NCBI RefSeq assembly: GCF_014639795.1
Contig: NZ_BMGC01000002.1
Location: forward strand, 111,646 to 175,645
From: Gordonia jinhuaensis
GTDB lineage: Bacteria; Actinomycetota; Actinomycetes; Mycobacteriales; Mycobacteriaceae
DNA length: 64,000 nucleotides
Direction of reading: 5' to 3'
The notes beneath the pieces are model-generated. The model worked only from the letters and a program-made list of their open reading frames with translations, did not search any database and had not been told where the DNA came from. Each line of letters begins with the position of its first letter. Positions within the stretch are counted from its first letter, which is position 1. Below are positions 44,359 through 53,442 of the stretch, in pieces. A program made the translations under genes and the position numbers.

Positions 44359-44919
44359 ATGAACGCTCGGGCCACACGCACTCACACACGCGGCGACCGC
44401 ACGGCACCGACTCGCGCGGCCCGCGCACTGCCGTCGGATCCCCGCGACTCGATCACCGCGCATGCCGGCGCTCCCGGGACCGCGGCGCCAGCCTCTCCCG
44501 CTGCCTGGTCGCTGCTGCATCGAGCAGACGCCTTGTTCGCCGAGGCCGGACTGGTCGCCGATCCGGTCGAGCGGTTCGGTGTCCTGTATCTCGCCGCGCT
44601 GCGCGCGGCCGGTGCCGCGCTGGCCGTGTCGGAGAAGGGGGTGCGTCGCAGCACTTCCCGCGGTGCGTGGGATCGGTTGAGCCGCGCGGTGCCGCCGCTC
44701 GCGGCGTGGGCTGAGTACTTCCGGGCACTCTCGGCGATCCGTGCCGACATCGAGGTCGGTCTTCCGCGCTACCTCAGCGGCGAGCAGGTGGCGGTTGTCG
44801 ACGGCGCCGTCCGAGACTTCCTGTTGTGCGTCGAGAAGCTACTCGATGGTGATCTACGTCTCTCTTCCAGGCCGAGCGCGAGCGCTTCTCGAGGCTCAGG
44901 CGGCCGTAATGTCGCATGA
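44359..44919 (+). CDS. SAV_6107-type HEPN domain protein
   Basis: 186 aa. A disordered Arg/Thr/Pro-rich N-terminus (about 1-45) precedes an all-alpha domain (LLHRADALFAEAGL...RFGVLYLAALRAAGAAL...AWAEYFRALSAIRADIE) that fits the SAV_6107 HEPN family, found next to DNA-repair or dcw genes in actinobacteria. HEPN proteins are often RNases or RNA/nucleotide-binding partners, but the canonical R-x4-6-H motif is not evident here. ATG 44359 has GGGGAGAGG upstream. The SOS box 200 bases upstream suggests DNA-damage control. Confidence 0.72.
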   Translation: MNARATRTHTRGDRTAPTRAARALPSDPRDSITAHAGAPGTAAPASPAAWSLLHRADALFAEAGLVADPVERFGVLYLAALRAAGAALAVSEKGVRRSTSRGAWDRLSRAVPPLAAWAEYFRALSAIRADIEVGLPRYLSGEQVAVVDGAVRDFLLCVEKLLDGDLRLSSRPSASASRGSGGRNVA

Positions 44920-45171
44920 GATGGTCGATTCGGACGCTCCGAGACCTGCTGCGGGTCGATCGAGCCGGTTCTCGACGTCGGGATGGTCCGGATGTGGACT
45001 TTTGTTATCAATCCATGAGGAGCCCGATCCGCGGGTAATGGTGGTCGCACGTTCGGCAACCTCGTATCATTTTTGGTGAAGAGAGGCCGTACAGCCGATA
45101 CGGTCACGGACAGACGTATCTCACCCACATCGTCTGCCCGTCGGTGAGGGTTAGTGCTGAAGGAGGGGGCG

Positions 45172-45588
45172 GTGCCACTCTCGGAGCACGAGCAGCGGAT
45201 GCTCGAAGAGATCGAGAACGCGCTCTACGCGGAGGATCCGAAGTTCGCGTCGACCGTTCGAGGTCGACGTTTCGGTGGTTCGACCGCTCGGCGCCGCATT
45301 CAGGCGGCGGTGGTGTTCGTCATCGGACTCGCGCTGCTCATCGGCGGCTTGCTGGTCAACGTCCGTATCGGTGACTTCCCGATCCTGAGCCTGGTGGGCT
45401 TTGTGGTCATGTTCGGCGCGGGGCTGATGGCGTTGTGGGGCCTCGGCGGTCCCAAGGCCGGCTCCGGTCACGGATCCGGCGGCGGGTCGGGAGAGTCCAC
45501 GTCGTCGGCACCCAAGCGCGGTAAGGGTCGTCGTTTCTCCGAACGCATGGAAGAGCGCTTCAACCGTCGCTTCGATCAGGATCGCTGA
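45172..45588 (+). CDS. DUF3040 small membrane protein (Rv2169c-like)
   Basis: 138 aa. The start VPLSEHEQRMLEEIENALYAEDPKFA is the DUF3040 signature; two membrane helices follow (about 45-62 and 70-88) and then a Gly/Ser and Lys/Arg-rich tail. Function unknown; the gene is commonly found just upstream of mraZ in actinobacteria, so a division or envelope role is possible. GTG 45172 follows AGGAGGGGG. A TATCAT sequence at about 45063 may serve as its -10. A strong terminator follows at 45907. Confidence 0.88.
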   Translation: MPLSEHEQRMLEEIENALYAEDPKFASTVRGRRFGGSTARRRIQAAVVFVIGLALLIGGLLVNVRIGDFPILSLVGFVVMFGAGLMALWGLGGPKAGSGHGSGGGSGESTSSAPKRGKGRRFSERMEERFNRRFDQDR

Positions 45589-46200
45589 GCTCGTTCAGGC
45601 CGCGTGGGCTGTCCCAGATTCGAGTCTCGCGCATCTGACCAGCGCGTCTGGTCAGCACGCTCAGGCGTCTATCGACCCCAGGTCTACTCGAGGTGTCGTG
45701 GGCTCGCGTTGCCGATATCCGGGACTGGCGGCGGGTGGTCCTGACGTTCATGCTCCGGACATGCACGCTCCTGCGTAGCCTCGCGATGGGTGATCGACCG
45801 CTCGGCTCGTGAAGCGCCCACTCGTCAGCCTTCCACTCGTTAACCTCGTTAACCTTCCGATTCCTCAACCTGTCAGTGGGTGAACCGCCCACTCGAGCGC
45901 CCAGATAGCGCCATCTGTCACAGACAGGTGGCGCTTTTTCATGGCCATCCCGCCGAACGTCGCGTCCACCTCGGGCGTGGCCGCCCTCGCTGTGGGGATC
46001 TGCCCCACCTTCACCCCCGATCCCCACTCTCCACCATTGCGCACCCCTCGCGCACCCCGGTGTGGTCGTGGCGACGCGCTCTCCTGGGAAAACGCGGTGC
46101 GCGACATGCCGGTGATCCTCGTGAAGGAGAAATCTCCCCACCCAATTTCACCCGTCTGAACTGCATGTTTGTCCATGAGTGGGGGAGAGACCTGGCTCTG
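45589..46200. other. Long gap between DUF3040 and mraZ
   Basis: About 700 bases to the mraZ start with no supported gene. It contains a Rho-independent terminator at 45907-45940, AT-richer repeated CTCGTTAACC at about 45836-45856, a TGGGG-ATCTG-CCCCA hairpin near 45985, and the MraZ-box/promoter area at 46201-46235. Open frames here show irregular composition and no ribosome site. Confidence 0.5.
45907..45940 (+). terminator. Rho-independent terminator
   Basis: AGCGCCATCTGTC (45907-45919), loop ACA, GACAGGTGGCGCT (45923-45935) with one G-U pair, followed by TTTTT. This is the clearest classical terminator in the window. It lies about 320 bases after DUF3040 and isolates the dcw promoter from upstream transcription. 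Confidence 0.88.
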
Positions 46201-46235
46201 GGGGTGGAAAGTGGCGGAAAGTGGGGTAATGTGGG
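46201..46235 (+). promoter_or_regulatory. Candidate MraZ operator and mraZ promoter
   Basis: GTGG repeats spaced 10 bases apart (GTGGCGGAAA, GTGGGGTAAT, GTGGG from 46211) resemble the direct TGGG/GTGG repeats bound by MraZ upstream of its own gene. TAATGT (46227-46232) inside the array is a plausible -10. Autorepression of the dcw operon by MraZ would fit. Confidence 0.6.
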
Positions 46236-46290
46236 CCGCACAGGAAGGCGAGAACCGGACCGTCGCCTGTGAAACCGGCGGGAGGCTGTC

Positions 46291-46731
46291 GTGGACAACT
46301 TGTTCCTCGGCACCTACACGCCAAAGTTGGACGACAAGGGGCGACTCACGTTGCCCGCCCGCTTTCGGGACGCACTGGCAGGAGGGGTGATGATCACCAA
46401 GAATCAGCACCACAGCCTGGCGGTGTACACCCGTGAGCGGTTCGAGGAGCTCGCCATGCGGGCACTCGACGCATCGCGCAACAACCCCACTGCACGTGAC
46501 TTCCAGCGGCAGCTCGCCGCGGGAACCGATGAACAGCGACCCGACTCGCAGGGCAGGATCACACTCTCTGCCGAGCATCGCCGCTACGCGAGCCTCAGCA
46601 AGGACTGTGTGGTCATCGGCAACATGCAGAACCTGGAGATCTGGGATTCGGCCACCTGGGCCGACTACCAGGCGGCACAGGAAGAGGACTACTCGGAGAA
46701 GGGCTTCACGGCTCTCGATTCGATCGACTGA
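46291..46731 (+). CDS. mraZ: Transcriptional regulator MraZ
   Basis: 146 aa; two AbrB-like swapped-hairpin domains ([22 protein letters not shown] and [16 protein letters not shown]). MraZ binds repeated boxes upstream of its own gene and represses the dcw cluster. GTG 46291 has GGGAGG 5 bases upstream. First gene of the cluster; 166 bases with a hairpin at 46812-46836 precede rsmH. Confidence 0.95.
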   Translation: MDNLFLGTYTPKLDDKGRLTLPARFRDALAGGVMITKNQHHSLAVYTRERFEELAMRALDASRNNPTARDFQRQLAAGTDEQRPDSQGRITLSAEHRRYASLSKDCVVIGNMQNLEIWDSATWADYQAAQEEDYSEKGFTALDSID

Positions 46732-46811
46732 CCCGACGAACGTCGCGAGTTCACCCCGGCGACTTGTCACCGGGACATCGCGGGTGTGACGCGGCCTCTG
46801 CCCGATCCACC

Positions 46812-46836
46812 CCTGGCGCACTTCCCCAGCGCCAGG
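46812..46836 (+). terminator. Hairpin between mraZ and rsmH
   Basis: CCTGGCGC (46812-46819) and GCGCCAGG (46829-46836) with a 9-base loop. No U tract; a partial terminator or RNA-processing signal that could separate mraZ from the rest of the dcw operon is possible. Confidence 0.45.
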
Positions 46837-46897
46837 TGTGAGCTCGGGTGGAGACCACGCCACACCCATGCAGGGAAAGTAGTGGGGAGGGAGATCG

Positions 46898-47878
46898 GTG
46901 GACCGTGTTTCCGGCGCCCACGGCCATGTGCCCGTGATGGCCTACCGCATCCGCGAACTCCTCGCCCCGGCGATCCTCGCCGACTCCGATGGTCCCGCTG
47001 TTCACGTCGATGCCACGCTCGGGGCCGGCGGGCATGCCGAGGTGATGCTGACCAGCTTCCCGGAACTCCGACTGATCGGTGTCGATCGCGACGCATCGGC
47101 TCTCGACATCGCCCGAGAGCGCCTGTCGCACTTCGGTGATCGCGTGACGTTGGTCCAGGCGCGCTATGACGAGATCCCCGAGGCCCTCGACAGCCTGGGA
47201 CTCTCCGAGATCACCACGGCACTGTTCGACCTGGGTGTGTCCTCTATGCAGCTCGACCGCGCCGAGCGCGGATTCGCCTACGCGGTCGACGCCCCCCTGG
47301 ACATGCGGATGAATGCCGACGACCCCCTCACCGCGGCCGAGATCCTCAATACGTATTCGCATGGCGAGATCGCCCGAGTGCTCTCGGAATACGGCGAGGA
47401 GCGCTTCGCCGGCCGGATCGCCTCGGCGATCGTCCGTGAGCGTGAGCGTGAACCCTTCACCACCAGCGGGCGTCTCGTCGAGTTGCTGTACGCATCGATC
47501 CCTGCTGCCGCGCGCCGTACGGGCGGTCATCCGGCCAAACGTACGTTCCAGGCGCTGCGGATCGAGGTGAACGACGAGCTCGGTTCGCTGCGGCGCGCGA
47601 TTCCGGCTGCCGCCGAAGCGCTCTCGGTGGGCGGTCGGATCGCCGTGATGAGCTATCAGTCGCTCGAGGATCGAATTGTCAAGCGCGAGTTCGCCGAACG
47701 CCTGCGGTCGACCTCACCTCCCGGCCTGCCCGTCGAACTGCCCGGCACCGAGCCCGAGTTCCGAGCGGTCACTCGCGGAGCCGAACTGGCCTCTCCTGAA
47801 GAGGTGGAACAGAATCCGCGCTCTGCACCCGTTCGTGTGCGGGTTGTCGAACGAACACGTCGAAGGAGTCAAGCGTGA
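46898..47878 (+). CDS. rsmH: 16S rRNA (cytosine-1402 N4)-methyltransferase RsmH (MraW)
   Basis: Methylates C1402 in the ribosomal P site using SAM. 326 aa. N-terminal [17 protein letters not shown]-binding [12 protein letters not shown] and [13 protein letters not shown], then [16 protein letters not shown] and [21 protein letters not shown] 46898 has GGGGAGGGAG upstream. The stop overlaps the ftsL GTG (GTGA). Confidence 0.95.
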   Translation: MDRVSGAHGHVPVMAYRIRELLAPAILADSDGPAVHVDATLGAGGHAEVMLTSFPELRLIGVDRDASALDIARERLSHFGDRVTLVQARYDEIPEALDSLGLSEITTALFDLGVSSMQLDRAERGFAYAVDAPLDMRMNADDPLTAAEILNTYSHGEIARVLSEYGEERFAGRIASAIVREREREPFTTSGRLVELLYASIPAAARRTGGHPAKRTFQALRIEVNDELGSLRRAIPAAAEALSVGGRIAVMSYQSLEDRIVKREFAERLRSTSPPGLPVELPGTEPEFRAVTRGAELASPEEVEQNPRSAPVRVRVVERTRRRSQA

Positions 47879-48840
47879 GTGTGATCGACGTTGCGACCAA
47901 GGACGAGACGGCCCGGCGTCCCGGCGAGGGATCACGCAGTGGTACCCCCCGTTCGTCGTCGCGCGGTTCGGCGCTGCGTGACGCTCCCGGTCGGAATGCT
48001 TCGGGCAGAGCGGGTTCCACCCGATCGACGTCGAGTCGCACCCGTTCGGAGTCGGCCAGTCGTGCACTGGAGCGTCGCCGTCGTCGCCTGGCCGCACAGT
48101 CGACCACCACGATCATCCGCGACGAAGTATCCGTGCCGACAAGGGAATCGCTGGCCGCACGTATCCGCAGGGTGCCGTTCGTGGTCGTGGTCATCGGCAT
48201 CATCATGGTGGCGCTCGCGGCAACACTGTGGCTCACCACACGTTCGGCGCAGGATGCTTACCTTCTCGGCGCGGCGCGCGATCAGAACCAGCGCCTCGTC
48301 GATCATCGTGATGCGCTCAAGAAGGAGTACGAGTCGGGGGACTCGGCACCCGAACTCGCCGACAAGGCCACGAAACTGGGAATGATTCCCGCCTCGGCGG
48401 TACCGCGGATCATCGTCGGCACCGACGGCAGGTCGAGGGTGTCCGGTGATGTCGTGGCCCAGCAGGGCAAGCCCGAGCCGTCGCTGAACGCGCCGCACTC
48501 CGGCGGCGCCGCGGCCGACACGCCTCAGCAGGGTCGGACCCCGCATGCGGCCGGTGAGCAGGCCGCGACGTCGAATCAGCTCGGTGCCGGCGACAACCTG
48601 TCCGGTGCTGCGGCCACGACCAACGTGCTGCCTCAGTCGGGCGCAGCCCCGACTGCGCCGTCGCCGACACCGAACTCCGCGACGGCCCCTGCTCAGGCTG
48701 CGCAGCCGCAGGATGGGGCGCCCCGATCGGGGGCGTCGGAATCCCCGGCTCCTCAGGCGAGTAGCGCACCGGGAACATCGCCGAATCCGCTCGCCCCGGG
48801 TACCGCCACGCCGGGCTCAAATTCCGAGGTTCTCCGTTAA
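47875..48840 (+). CDS. ftsL: Division protein FtsL, long actinobacterial form
   Basis: 321 aa bitopic divisome protein acting with FtsQ, FtsB and PbpB. A disordered Ser/Arg-rich cytoplasmic part (about 1-95), one membrane helix ([21 protein letters not shown], about 100-120), a coiled-coil stretch ([19 protein letters not shown]) and a long Ala/Pro/Gln/Ser-rich tail (about 185-321) of low complexity. Core FtsL is about 120 aa in other bacteria, so most of this protein is lineage-specific extension; the tuberculosis FtsL is likewise long. GTG 47875 overlaps rsmH by 4 bases. Confidence 0.88.
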   Translation: MSVIDVATKDETARRPGEGSRSGTPRSSSRGSALRDAPGRNASGRAGSTRSTSSRTRSESASRALERRRRRLAAQSTTTIIRDEVSVPTRESLAARIRRVPFVVVVIGIIMVALAATLWLTTRSAQDAYLLGAARDQNQRLVDHRDALKKEYESGDSAPELADKATKLGMIPASAVPRIIVGTDGRSRVSGDVVAQQGKPEPSLNAPHSGGAAADTPQQGRTPHAAGEQAATSNQLGAGDNLSGAAATTNVLPQSGAAPTAPSPTPNSATAPAQAAQPQDGAPRSGASESPAPQASSAPGTSPNPLAPGTATPGSNSEVLR

Positions 48841-48928
48841 ACAAGTGAACAATTGGGAACATGAGTGACGCGAGTGACGGCAGTGATTTTCGCGGCTGTC
48901 AGGGCTGTGTGAGGTCGGGAGGAAACCG

Positions 48929-50878
48929 GTGACCACGACGCAATCCCGTCGTCCACCGGCCGCCCGCGGCCGCGCCGCGACGGAATCCTCCGGGAGCCGT
49001 CGCCGCGCCCATTCCGGCCCGATCCGCGCCGACGTCGCACGCACGGCCGGCGGTGGCTCCGGAGGCAACGGCGGCAACGGCAACGGTGACCGCGAACAGC
49101 GCCAGTTCTTCCGCCGGCACCGCATCGCGGTCGTCGTCATCATCGTCGCCGTCGTCGCGGTTGCGGTGAAGATGCTCGTCGTGCAGTCCTTCGAGGCACC
49201 CAAGCTCAGCGCCGAGGCGGCTGACCAGCGCGCCGTCACCACCGTCCTGCCTGCCGTGCGCGGCGCGATCGTCGACCGTGACGGCACGCCGATCGCCTAC
49301 ACCGACGACGCACGAGCGCTGACGTTCCAGCCCGTCGTCGAACGCAAGGCGATCATCGCCGAACACCAGAAGGACCCCACCAAGCCCGACGTGAACACCC
49401 GTATCGAACAGATCGTCGCCGGCGTCCACGCCTTGCTGCCCGAGGTCTCCGCCGACGACCTGCGCGCGAAACTGCTGAGCAACGACTCCTTCACCTATCT
49501 GGCGCGCGCGGTCAGTACCGAGACGGCCCGCAAGATCGTGGAGGCCTTCCCGGAGATCGGCGCCGAGCGCCAGGAGGTCCGGGTGTATCCGGGTGGGTCG
49601 CTGGCGGCCAACATCGTCGGTGACGTCGACTTCGACGGCAACGGGTTGATCGGTCTCGAGTCGTCGATGGATTCGGTGCTCTCGGGTCAGAACGGTTCGA
49701 CCACCTACGATCAGGGCTCCGACGGCGCGATCATCCCCGGCAGCACCCGCAACGTCCATCCCGCCGTGAACGGCAAGCAGGTCAGACTCACCATCGACTC
49801 GGATCTGCAGTACTTCGTGCAGAACGAGGTGCAGAAGGCCAAGGACGCCTCCGGTGCTCGCAACGCGCAGGCCGTGGTGCTCGACTCGCGCACCGGCGAG
49901 GTGCTGGCGATGGCCAACGACAACACCTTCAACCCGTCCAAGTCGCTCTCGGATCAGCAGAGCGCCGAGCTCGGTGATCGACCGGTCACCTCGCCGTTCG
50001 AGCCGGGTTCGGTGAACAAGCTGGTGACCGCGTCTGCGGCGATCCAGTACGGGCTGACCACACCGACCGAGGTGCATCAGGTACCCGGCAGCATCGAGAT
50101 GTCCGGGGTCACCGTGCACGACGCATGGGATCACGGCGTGGCGCCGTACACCACCACGGGCATCTTCGGAAAGTCGTCGAACGTCGGAACGCTGATGCTC
50201 GCTCAGAAGGTCGGCGAGGATCGCTTCGCGCAGATGCTGCAGAAGTTCGGTCTCGGCCAGCGCACCGATGTCGGGCTGCCCGGGGAGAGCGGCGGGTCGG
50301 TCCCGGCCCGCAGCCAGTGGTCGGGCGGCACCTTTGCCAACCTCCCGATCGGCCAAGGCTTGTCGATGACGTTGCTGCAGATGACCGGCATGTACCAGGC
50401 GATCGCGAACAACGGTCTGCGGATCCCGCCGCGCATCGTGTCCTCGGTCGGTGACCAGGGGCAGAAACGTCCGGTGGGTGTGCAGGTGGTGAGTCCGCAG
50501 ACCGCCACCACGGTGCGCAACATGTTCCGTGCGGTGTTCCAGGAGGATCCCTGGGGCACCCAGTCGGGTACCGGCTACAAGGGTGCCATCGAGGGTTATC
50601 AGCTCGCCGGCAAGACCGGCACCGCTCAGCAGGTCGACCCGAATTGCGGCTGCTACTCCAACAGCAGCTACAACATCACCTTCGCCGGAATCGCCCCGGC
50701 GGACAATCCGCGGTTCGTGGTCGGGATCATGCTCGACGCGCCCAAGCGCAGCAGCGACGGCACCGGCGGCGAGTCGGCCGCCCCGCTGTTCAAGTCGATC
50801 GCCTCGTGGCTGCTCCAGCGTTACCACGTGCCGCTGTCGCCGACGCAGACGCCGAAGATGGTGCTGCAGGCCGGCTGA
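48929..50878 (+). CDS. pbpB: Septal class B penicillin-binding protein (FtsI/PbpB)
   Basis: 649 aa transpeptidase that cross-links septal peptidoglycan together with FtsW. Basic disordered N-terminus, one membrane anchor (about 70-90), pedestal domain (RGAIVDRDGTPIAYT), and the penicillin-binding domain with active-site S361-V-N-K364 in EPGSVNKL, SxN as S416-S-N418 and K562-T-G564. No PASTA domain. GTG 48929 has GGGAGGAAA upstream. It sits between ftsL and murE as in all mycobacteria. Confidence 0.95.
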   Translation: MTTTQSRRPPAARGRAATESSGSRRRAHSGPIRADVARTAGGGSGGNGGNGNGDREQRQFFRRHRIAVVVIIVAVVAVAVKMLVVQSFEAPKLSAEAADQRAVTTVLPAVRGAIVDRDGTPIAYTDDARALTFQPVVERKAIIAEHQKDPTKPDVNTRIEQIVAGVHALLPEVSADDLRAKLLSNDSFTYLARAVSTETARKIVEAFPEIGAERQEVRVYPGGSLAANIVGDVDFDGNGLIGLESSMDSVLSGQNGSTTYDQGSDGAIIPGSTRNVHPAVNGKQVRLTIDSDLQYFVQNEVQKAKDASGARNAQAVVLDSRTGEVLAMANDNTFNPSKSLSDQQSAELGDRPVTSPFEPGSVNKLVTASAAIQYGLTTPTEVHQVPGSIEMSGVTVHDAWDHGVAPYTTTGIFGKSSNVGTLMLAQKVGEDRFAQMLQKFGLGQRTDVGLPGESGGSVPARSQWSGGTFANLPIGQGLSMTLLQMTGMYQAIANNGLRIPPRIVSSVGDQGQKRPVGVQVVSPQTATTVRNMFRAVFQEDPWGTQSGTGYKGAIEGYQLAGKTGTAQQVDPNCGCYSNSSYNITFAGIAPADNPRFVVGIMLDAPKRSSDGTGGESAAPLFKSIASWLLQRYHVPLSPTQTPKMVLQAG

Positions 50879-51099
50879 TCAGTGGGGCCGGGATTGCGGG
50901 TGGGGGATCGCCGGTAAGTTGTACCCGGCCCTGTAGCGCCAGCCCGGCCCGCGGTCGGAAGTCGTGAGGCTGCCGGAACCCGGTCGGGCGCGGCGCGCGG
51001 GACCAGCGCACAGACGGGCACGAGCACAAGCGCACAGAACTAGGAACTCAGCGGGTCGGCACGTCCGATCGAGGTGACATCGAGGAGGTGCACGGGTTG

Positions 51100-52788
51100 A
51101 TGGCTGCTGGGACACGATCGGGGCAGGCTGGTCGGCGCCGACGCCGAGAATCGCAACCGGCCGATCCGACGCGACCGGAACACGTGACGCCGACATCGGT
51201 GTCGGTGCTCTCGGCGAGCTGCCACGCCCGCGTCGACCTCCTCGGTTCGGCGACCGAGCAGAACGAGGTCTCGGGGGTGACGCTGCGCGCCCAGGATGTG
51301 CGTGCGGGTGATCTGTTCGCCGCATTGGAAGGGGTGCACACCCACGGTGCGCAGTTCGCCGCCGACGCCATCGCGGCCGGCGCCACGGCCATCCTCACCG
51401 ATCCGCGGGGACGCGCGATCATCGACCGGCTCGGGCACGACGGCACCTGCGCAGTGCTGGTGCATCCCAACCCGCGCAGCGTCCTCGGCTCGCTCAGCGC
51501 GCGAATCTACGGCCAGCCGTCGCGACGACTGAAACTGATCGGGATCACGGGTACGTCCGGCAAGACCACCACGTCCTACATGACCGAGGCCGCGCTGATG
51601 GCCGATCACCGCACCGTCGGTCTGCTCGGGACCGTCGAGACGCGCGTGGACGGGGTGCGGGAACCCAGCTCGTTGACCACGCCGGAGGCGCCCGCGCTGC
51701 AGGGCATCCTCGCGCACATGCTCGAGCGCGGCGTCGATTCGGTGGTGATGGAGGTGTCCAGCCACGCCCTCGCGCAGGGACGTGTGCAGGGTTCGGTGTT
51801 CGCCGTCGGCGGGTTCACCAACCTCTCCCGCGATCATCTCGACTATCACCACACGATGGAGGAGTACTTCGACGCCAAGGCGCTGCTGTTCGCTCCGGAG
51901 TCGCCGGTCCACACGTTGCATCCGGTGATCTGCGTCGACGACGACTGGGGCAAGCGGATGGCCGCGATCGCCGGTCGTGACGCGGTGACGGTCTCCACAG
52001 GGCCGACACCCGCACAGTGGCGGGCCGGACCGTCGCAGGCCGCATCCGACGGCTCCCAGCGTGTGGAGATCATCGACCCGGACGGCAGACATCACGAGAT
52101 GACGGTGTCCCTGCCCGGTCGCTACAACGTCGCCAACGCGCTGCTCGCCGTCGCCATCGCCCATACCGCCGGGGTGTCCACCGCGACGGCGGTCGCTGCG
52201 ATCGCGTCGGTGAGCGTGCCGGGCCGTCTGGAGAAGATCGACCGCGGACAACCGTTCCTCGCCGTCGTCGACTATGCGCACAAACCGGCCGCCGTCTCGG
52301 CTGTTCTCACGACGCTGCGCGCTCAGGCCCACGCCCGTGTCGCAGTGGTGCTCGGCGCCGGCGGCGACCGTGACACCGAGAAGCGGCCACTGATGGGTGC
52401 AGCGGCCGCGCGCGGCGCCGAGCTGGTGATCGTCACCGACGACAACCCCCGCAGCGAGGACCCGGCTGCCATCCGTGCCGCTGTTCGTGCCGGAGCCCAG
52501 GCGGTACCCGCCGACGAACGGCCCGCCGAGGCCGAGGAGATCCGTGAGGTGGCCGATCGGGCGGCGGCGATCGAGGCCGCGGTGCGGTGGGCGAGGTCCG
52601 GTGACATCGTGTTGATCGCCGGCAAGGGGCATGAGCGAGGTCAGGAGATCGACGGGGTCAAGCACCCGTTCGACGACCGGGAGGTGATGGCCGAGGCGCT
52701 CGGGCGGCTGTCCGCATCGACCGCCCGCACCGACGGTGTCGAGGACGCCGAGGGTGCCGCGAACGCCGACGTGAGTGACGAGGTCTGA
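51100..52788 (+). CDS. murE: UDP-MurNAc-L-Ala-D-Glu:meso-diaminopimelate ligase (MurE)
   Basis: Adds the third stem residue to the peptidoglycan precursor. 562 aa with a roughly 30-residue Arg-rich N-terminal extension. ATP loop GITGTSGKTTTSYM, the lysine-carbamate region and VMEVSSHAL, NLSRDHLDYH, VVDYAHKPAAV, and the DNPR motif (VTDDNPRSEDP), which specifies meso-diaminopimelate over lysine. ATG 51100 is chosen with GAGGAGG 11 bases upstream; GTG 51088 lies too close to that site. The gene is intact, so the defect in the next gene does not arise from a fusion with it. Six bases separate it from the murF-like gene. Confidence 0.95.
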   Translation: MAAGTRSGQAGRRRRRESQPADPTRPEHVTPTSVSVLSASCHARVDLLGSATEQNEVSGVTLRAQDVRAGDLFAALEGVHTHGAQFAADAIAAGATAILTDPRGRAIIDRLGHDGTCAVLVHPNPRSVLGSLSARIYGQPSRRLKLIGITGTSGKTTTSYMTEAALMADHRTVGLLGTVETRVDGVREPSSLTTPEAPALQGILAHMLERGVDSVVMEVSSHALAQGRVQGSVFAVGGFTNLSRDHLDYHHTMEEYFDAKALLFAPESPVHTLHPVICVDDDWGKRMAAIAGRDAVTVSTGPTPAQWRAGPSQAASDGSQRVEIIDPDGRHHEMTVSLPGRYNVANALLAVAIAHTAGVSTATAVAAIASVSVPGRLEKIDRGQPFLAVVDYAHKPAAVSAVLTTLRAQAHARVAVVLGAGGDRDTEKRPLMGAAAARGAELVIVTDDNPRSEDPAAIRAAVRAGAQAVPADERPAEAEEIREVADRAAAIEAAVRWARSGDIVLIAGKGHERGQEIDGVKHPFDDREVMAEALGRLSASTARTDGVEDAEGAANADVSDEV

Positions 52789-52794
52789 ACATCC

Positions 52795-53442
52795 ATGAGT
52801 GAGATACCCCCGCAGGACACCCACGACCACATCACGGTCTTCGATGCGAGCGATCCGTCCGTCGATGACGCGACAGTGCGCGCGCTCATGCGTGAGCTCG
52901 TCGTCGGCGCGCGTGGTCGTGGTGGCCGTACGTGGCTGGTGATGGCGCAGGTGCCGGTCGACGGGGTCCCCGCTGCATCCGATTCCACTGCATCCGATGC
53001 CGACACCGACACCGAGCGCGTTGCCGAGAACGCGCGCGCCCTGGCTCACGACGCGATCGGCCGTCAGGCCGTCCGGCTGGCCGTCGACAAGGTGATCGCC
53101 GTGGGGGCCGGTCGCACCGCCCGCGCGCTGCATCAGGGGGCGGTGATGGAAGGCTCCTGGGGAGATGAGGCGGCGCTGGCCGAGACGGCGGAATCAGCGA
53201 CGGCACTGCTCACCGACCAGCTCGACGGCGGTGATCTGGTGCTGATGGCCGGTGAGGGCACGCGGCCGGTACTCGAGGCACTCGGCCACCACGGCGGGCT
53301 GCGCATCCGGACCAGGCCCGCGCGTGACCTGGAGAGCGGCGACGGCGTTCACGTCCTTGGAACACAGACAGTTGGAATACAGACAGACGGCGCACAGGCA
53401 GATGACGGACACGCTGACGGCACACAGACAGGGGCGATCTAG
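52795..53442 (+). CDS. Standalone, degenerate MurF C-terminal domain protein
   Basis: 215 aa at the position of murF (tuberculosis MurF is about 510 aa). It aligns only with the last third: ITVFDASDPSVDDATVRAL replaces VTVIDDAYNANPDSMR, TWLVMAQV replaces the GEM-x-ELG strand, and DAIGRQAVRLAVDKVIAVG plus HQGAVMEGSWGDEA match closely. The UDP-sugar domain and the ATP-binding domain with its GKT/S loop are absent, the DAYNANP motif is lost and the final KxSR-like motif reads LMAGEGTRP. Ligase activity is therefore not expected. The tail (about 185-215) is made of ACAGACAG-type DNA repeats. ATG 52795 is 6 bases after murE, and its TAG abuts the mraY GTG, so it is translated in the operon. Confidence 0.82.
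   Translation: MSEIPPQDTHDHITVFDASDPSVDDATVRALMRELVVGARGRGGRTWLVMAQVPVDGVPAASDSTASDADTDTERVAENARALAHDAIGRQAVRLAVDKVIAVGAGRTARALHQGAVMEGSWGDEAALAETAESATALLTDQLDGGDLVLMAGEGTRPVLEALGHHGGLRIRTRPARDLESGDGVHVLGTQTVGIQTDGAQADDGHADGTQTGAI

Noticed and set aside
45560-46141. Minus-strand open frame in the DUF3040-mraZ gap
   Set aside because: Runs through a Rho-independent terminator, overlaps the DUF3040 end, has no ribosome site and irregular composition.
48899-53133. Minus-strand open frames of over 640 codons across pbpB, murE and the murF-like gene
   Set aside because: Arg/Gly/Ala/His-rich shadows of well-supported plus-strand genes; they cross operon borders without starts or domains.
51100-53442. 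A murE-murF fusion or a frameshifted full-length murF
   Set aside because: murE is complete with its own stop, only 6 bases separate it from the relic, and no other frame in this stretch encodes the missing MurF domains.
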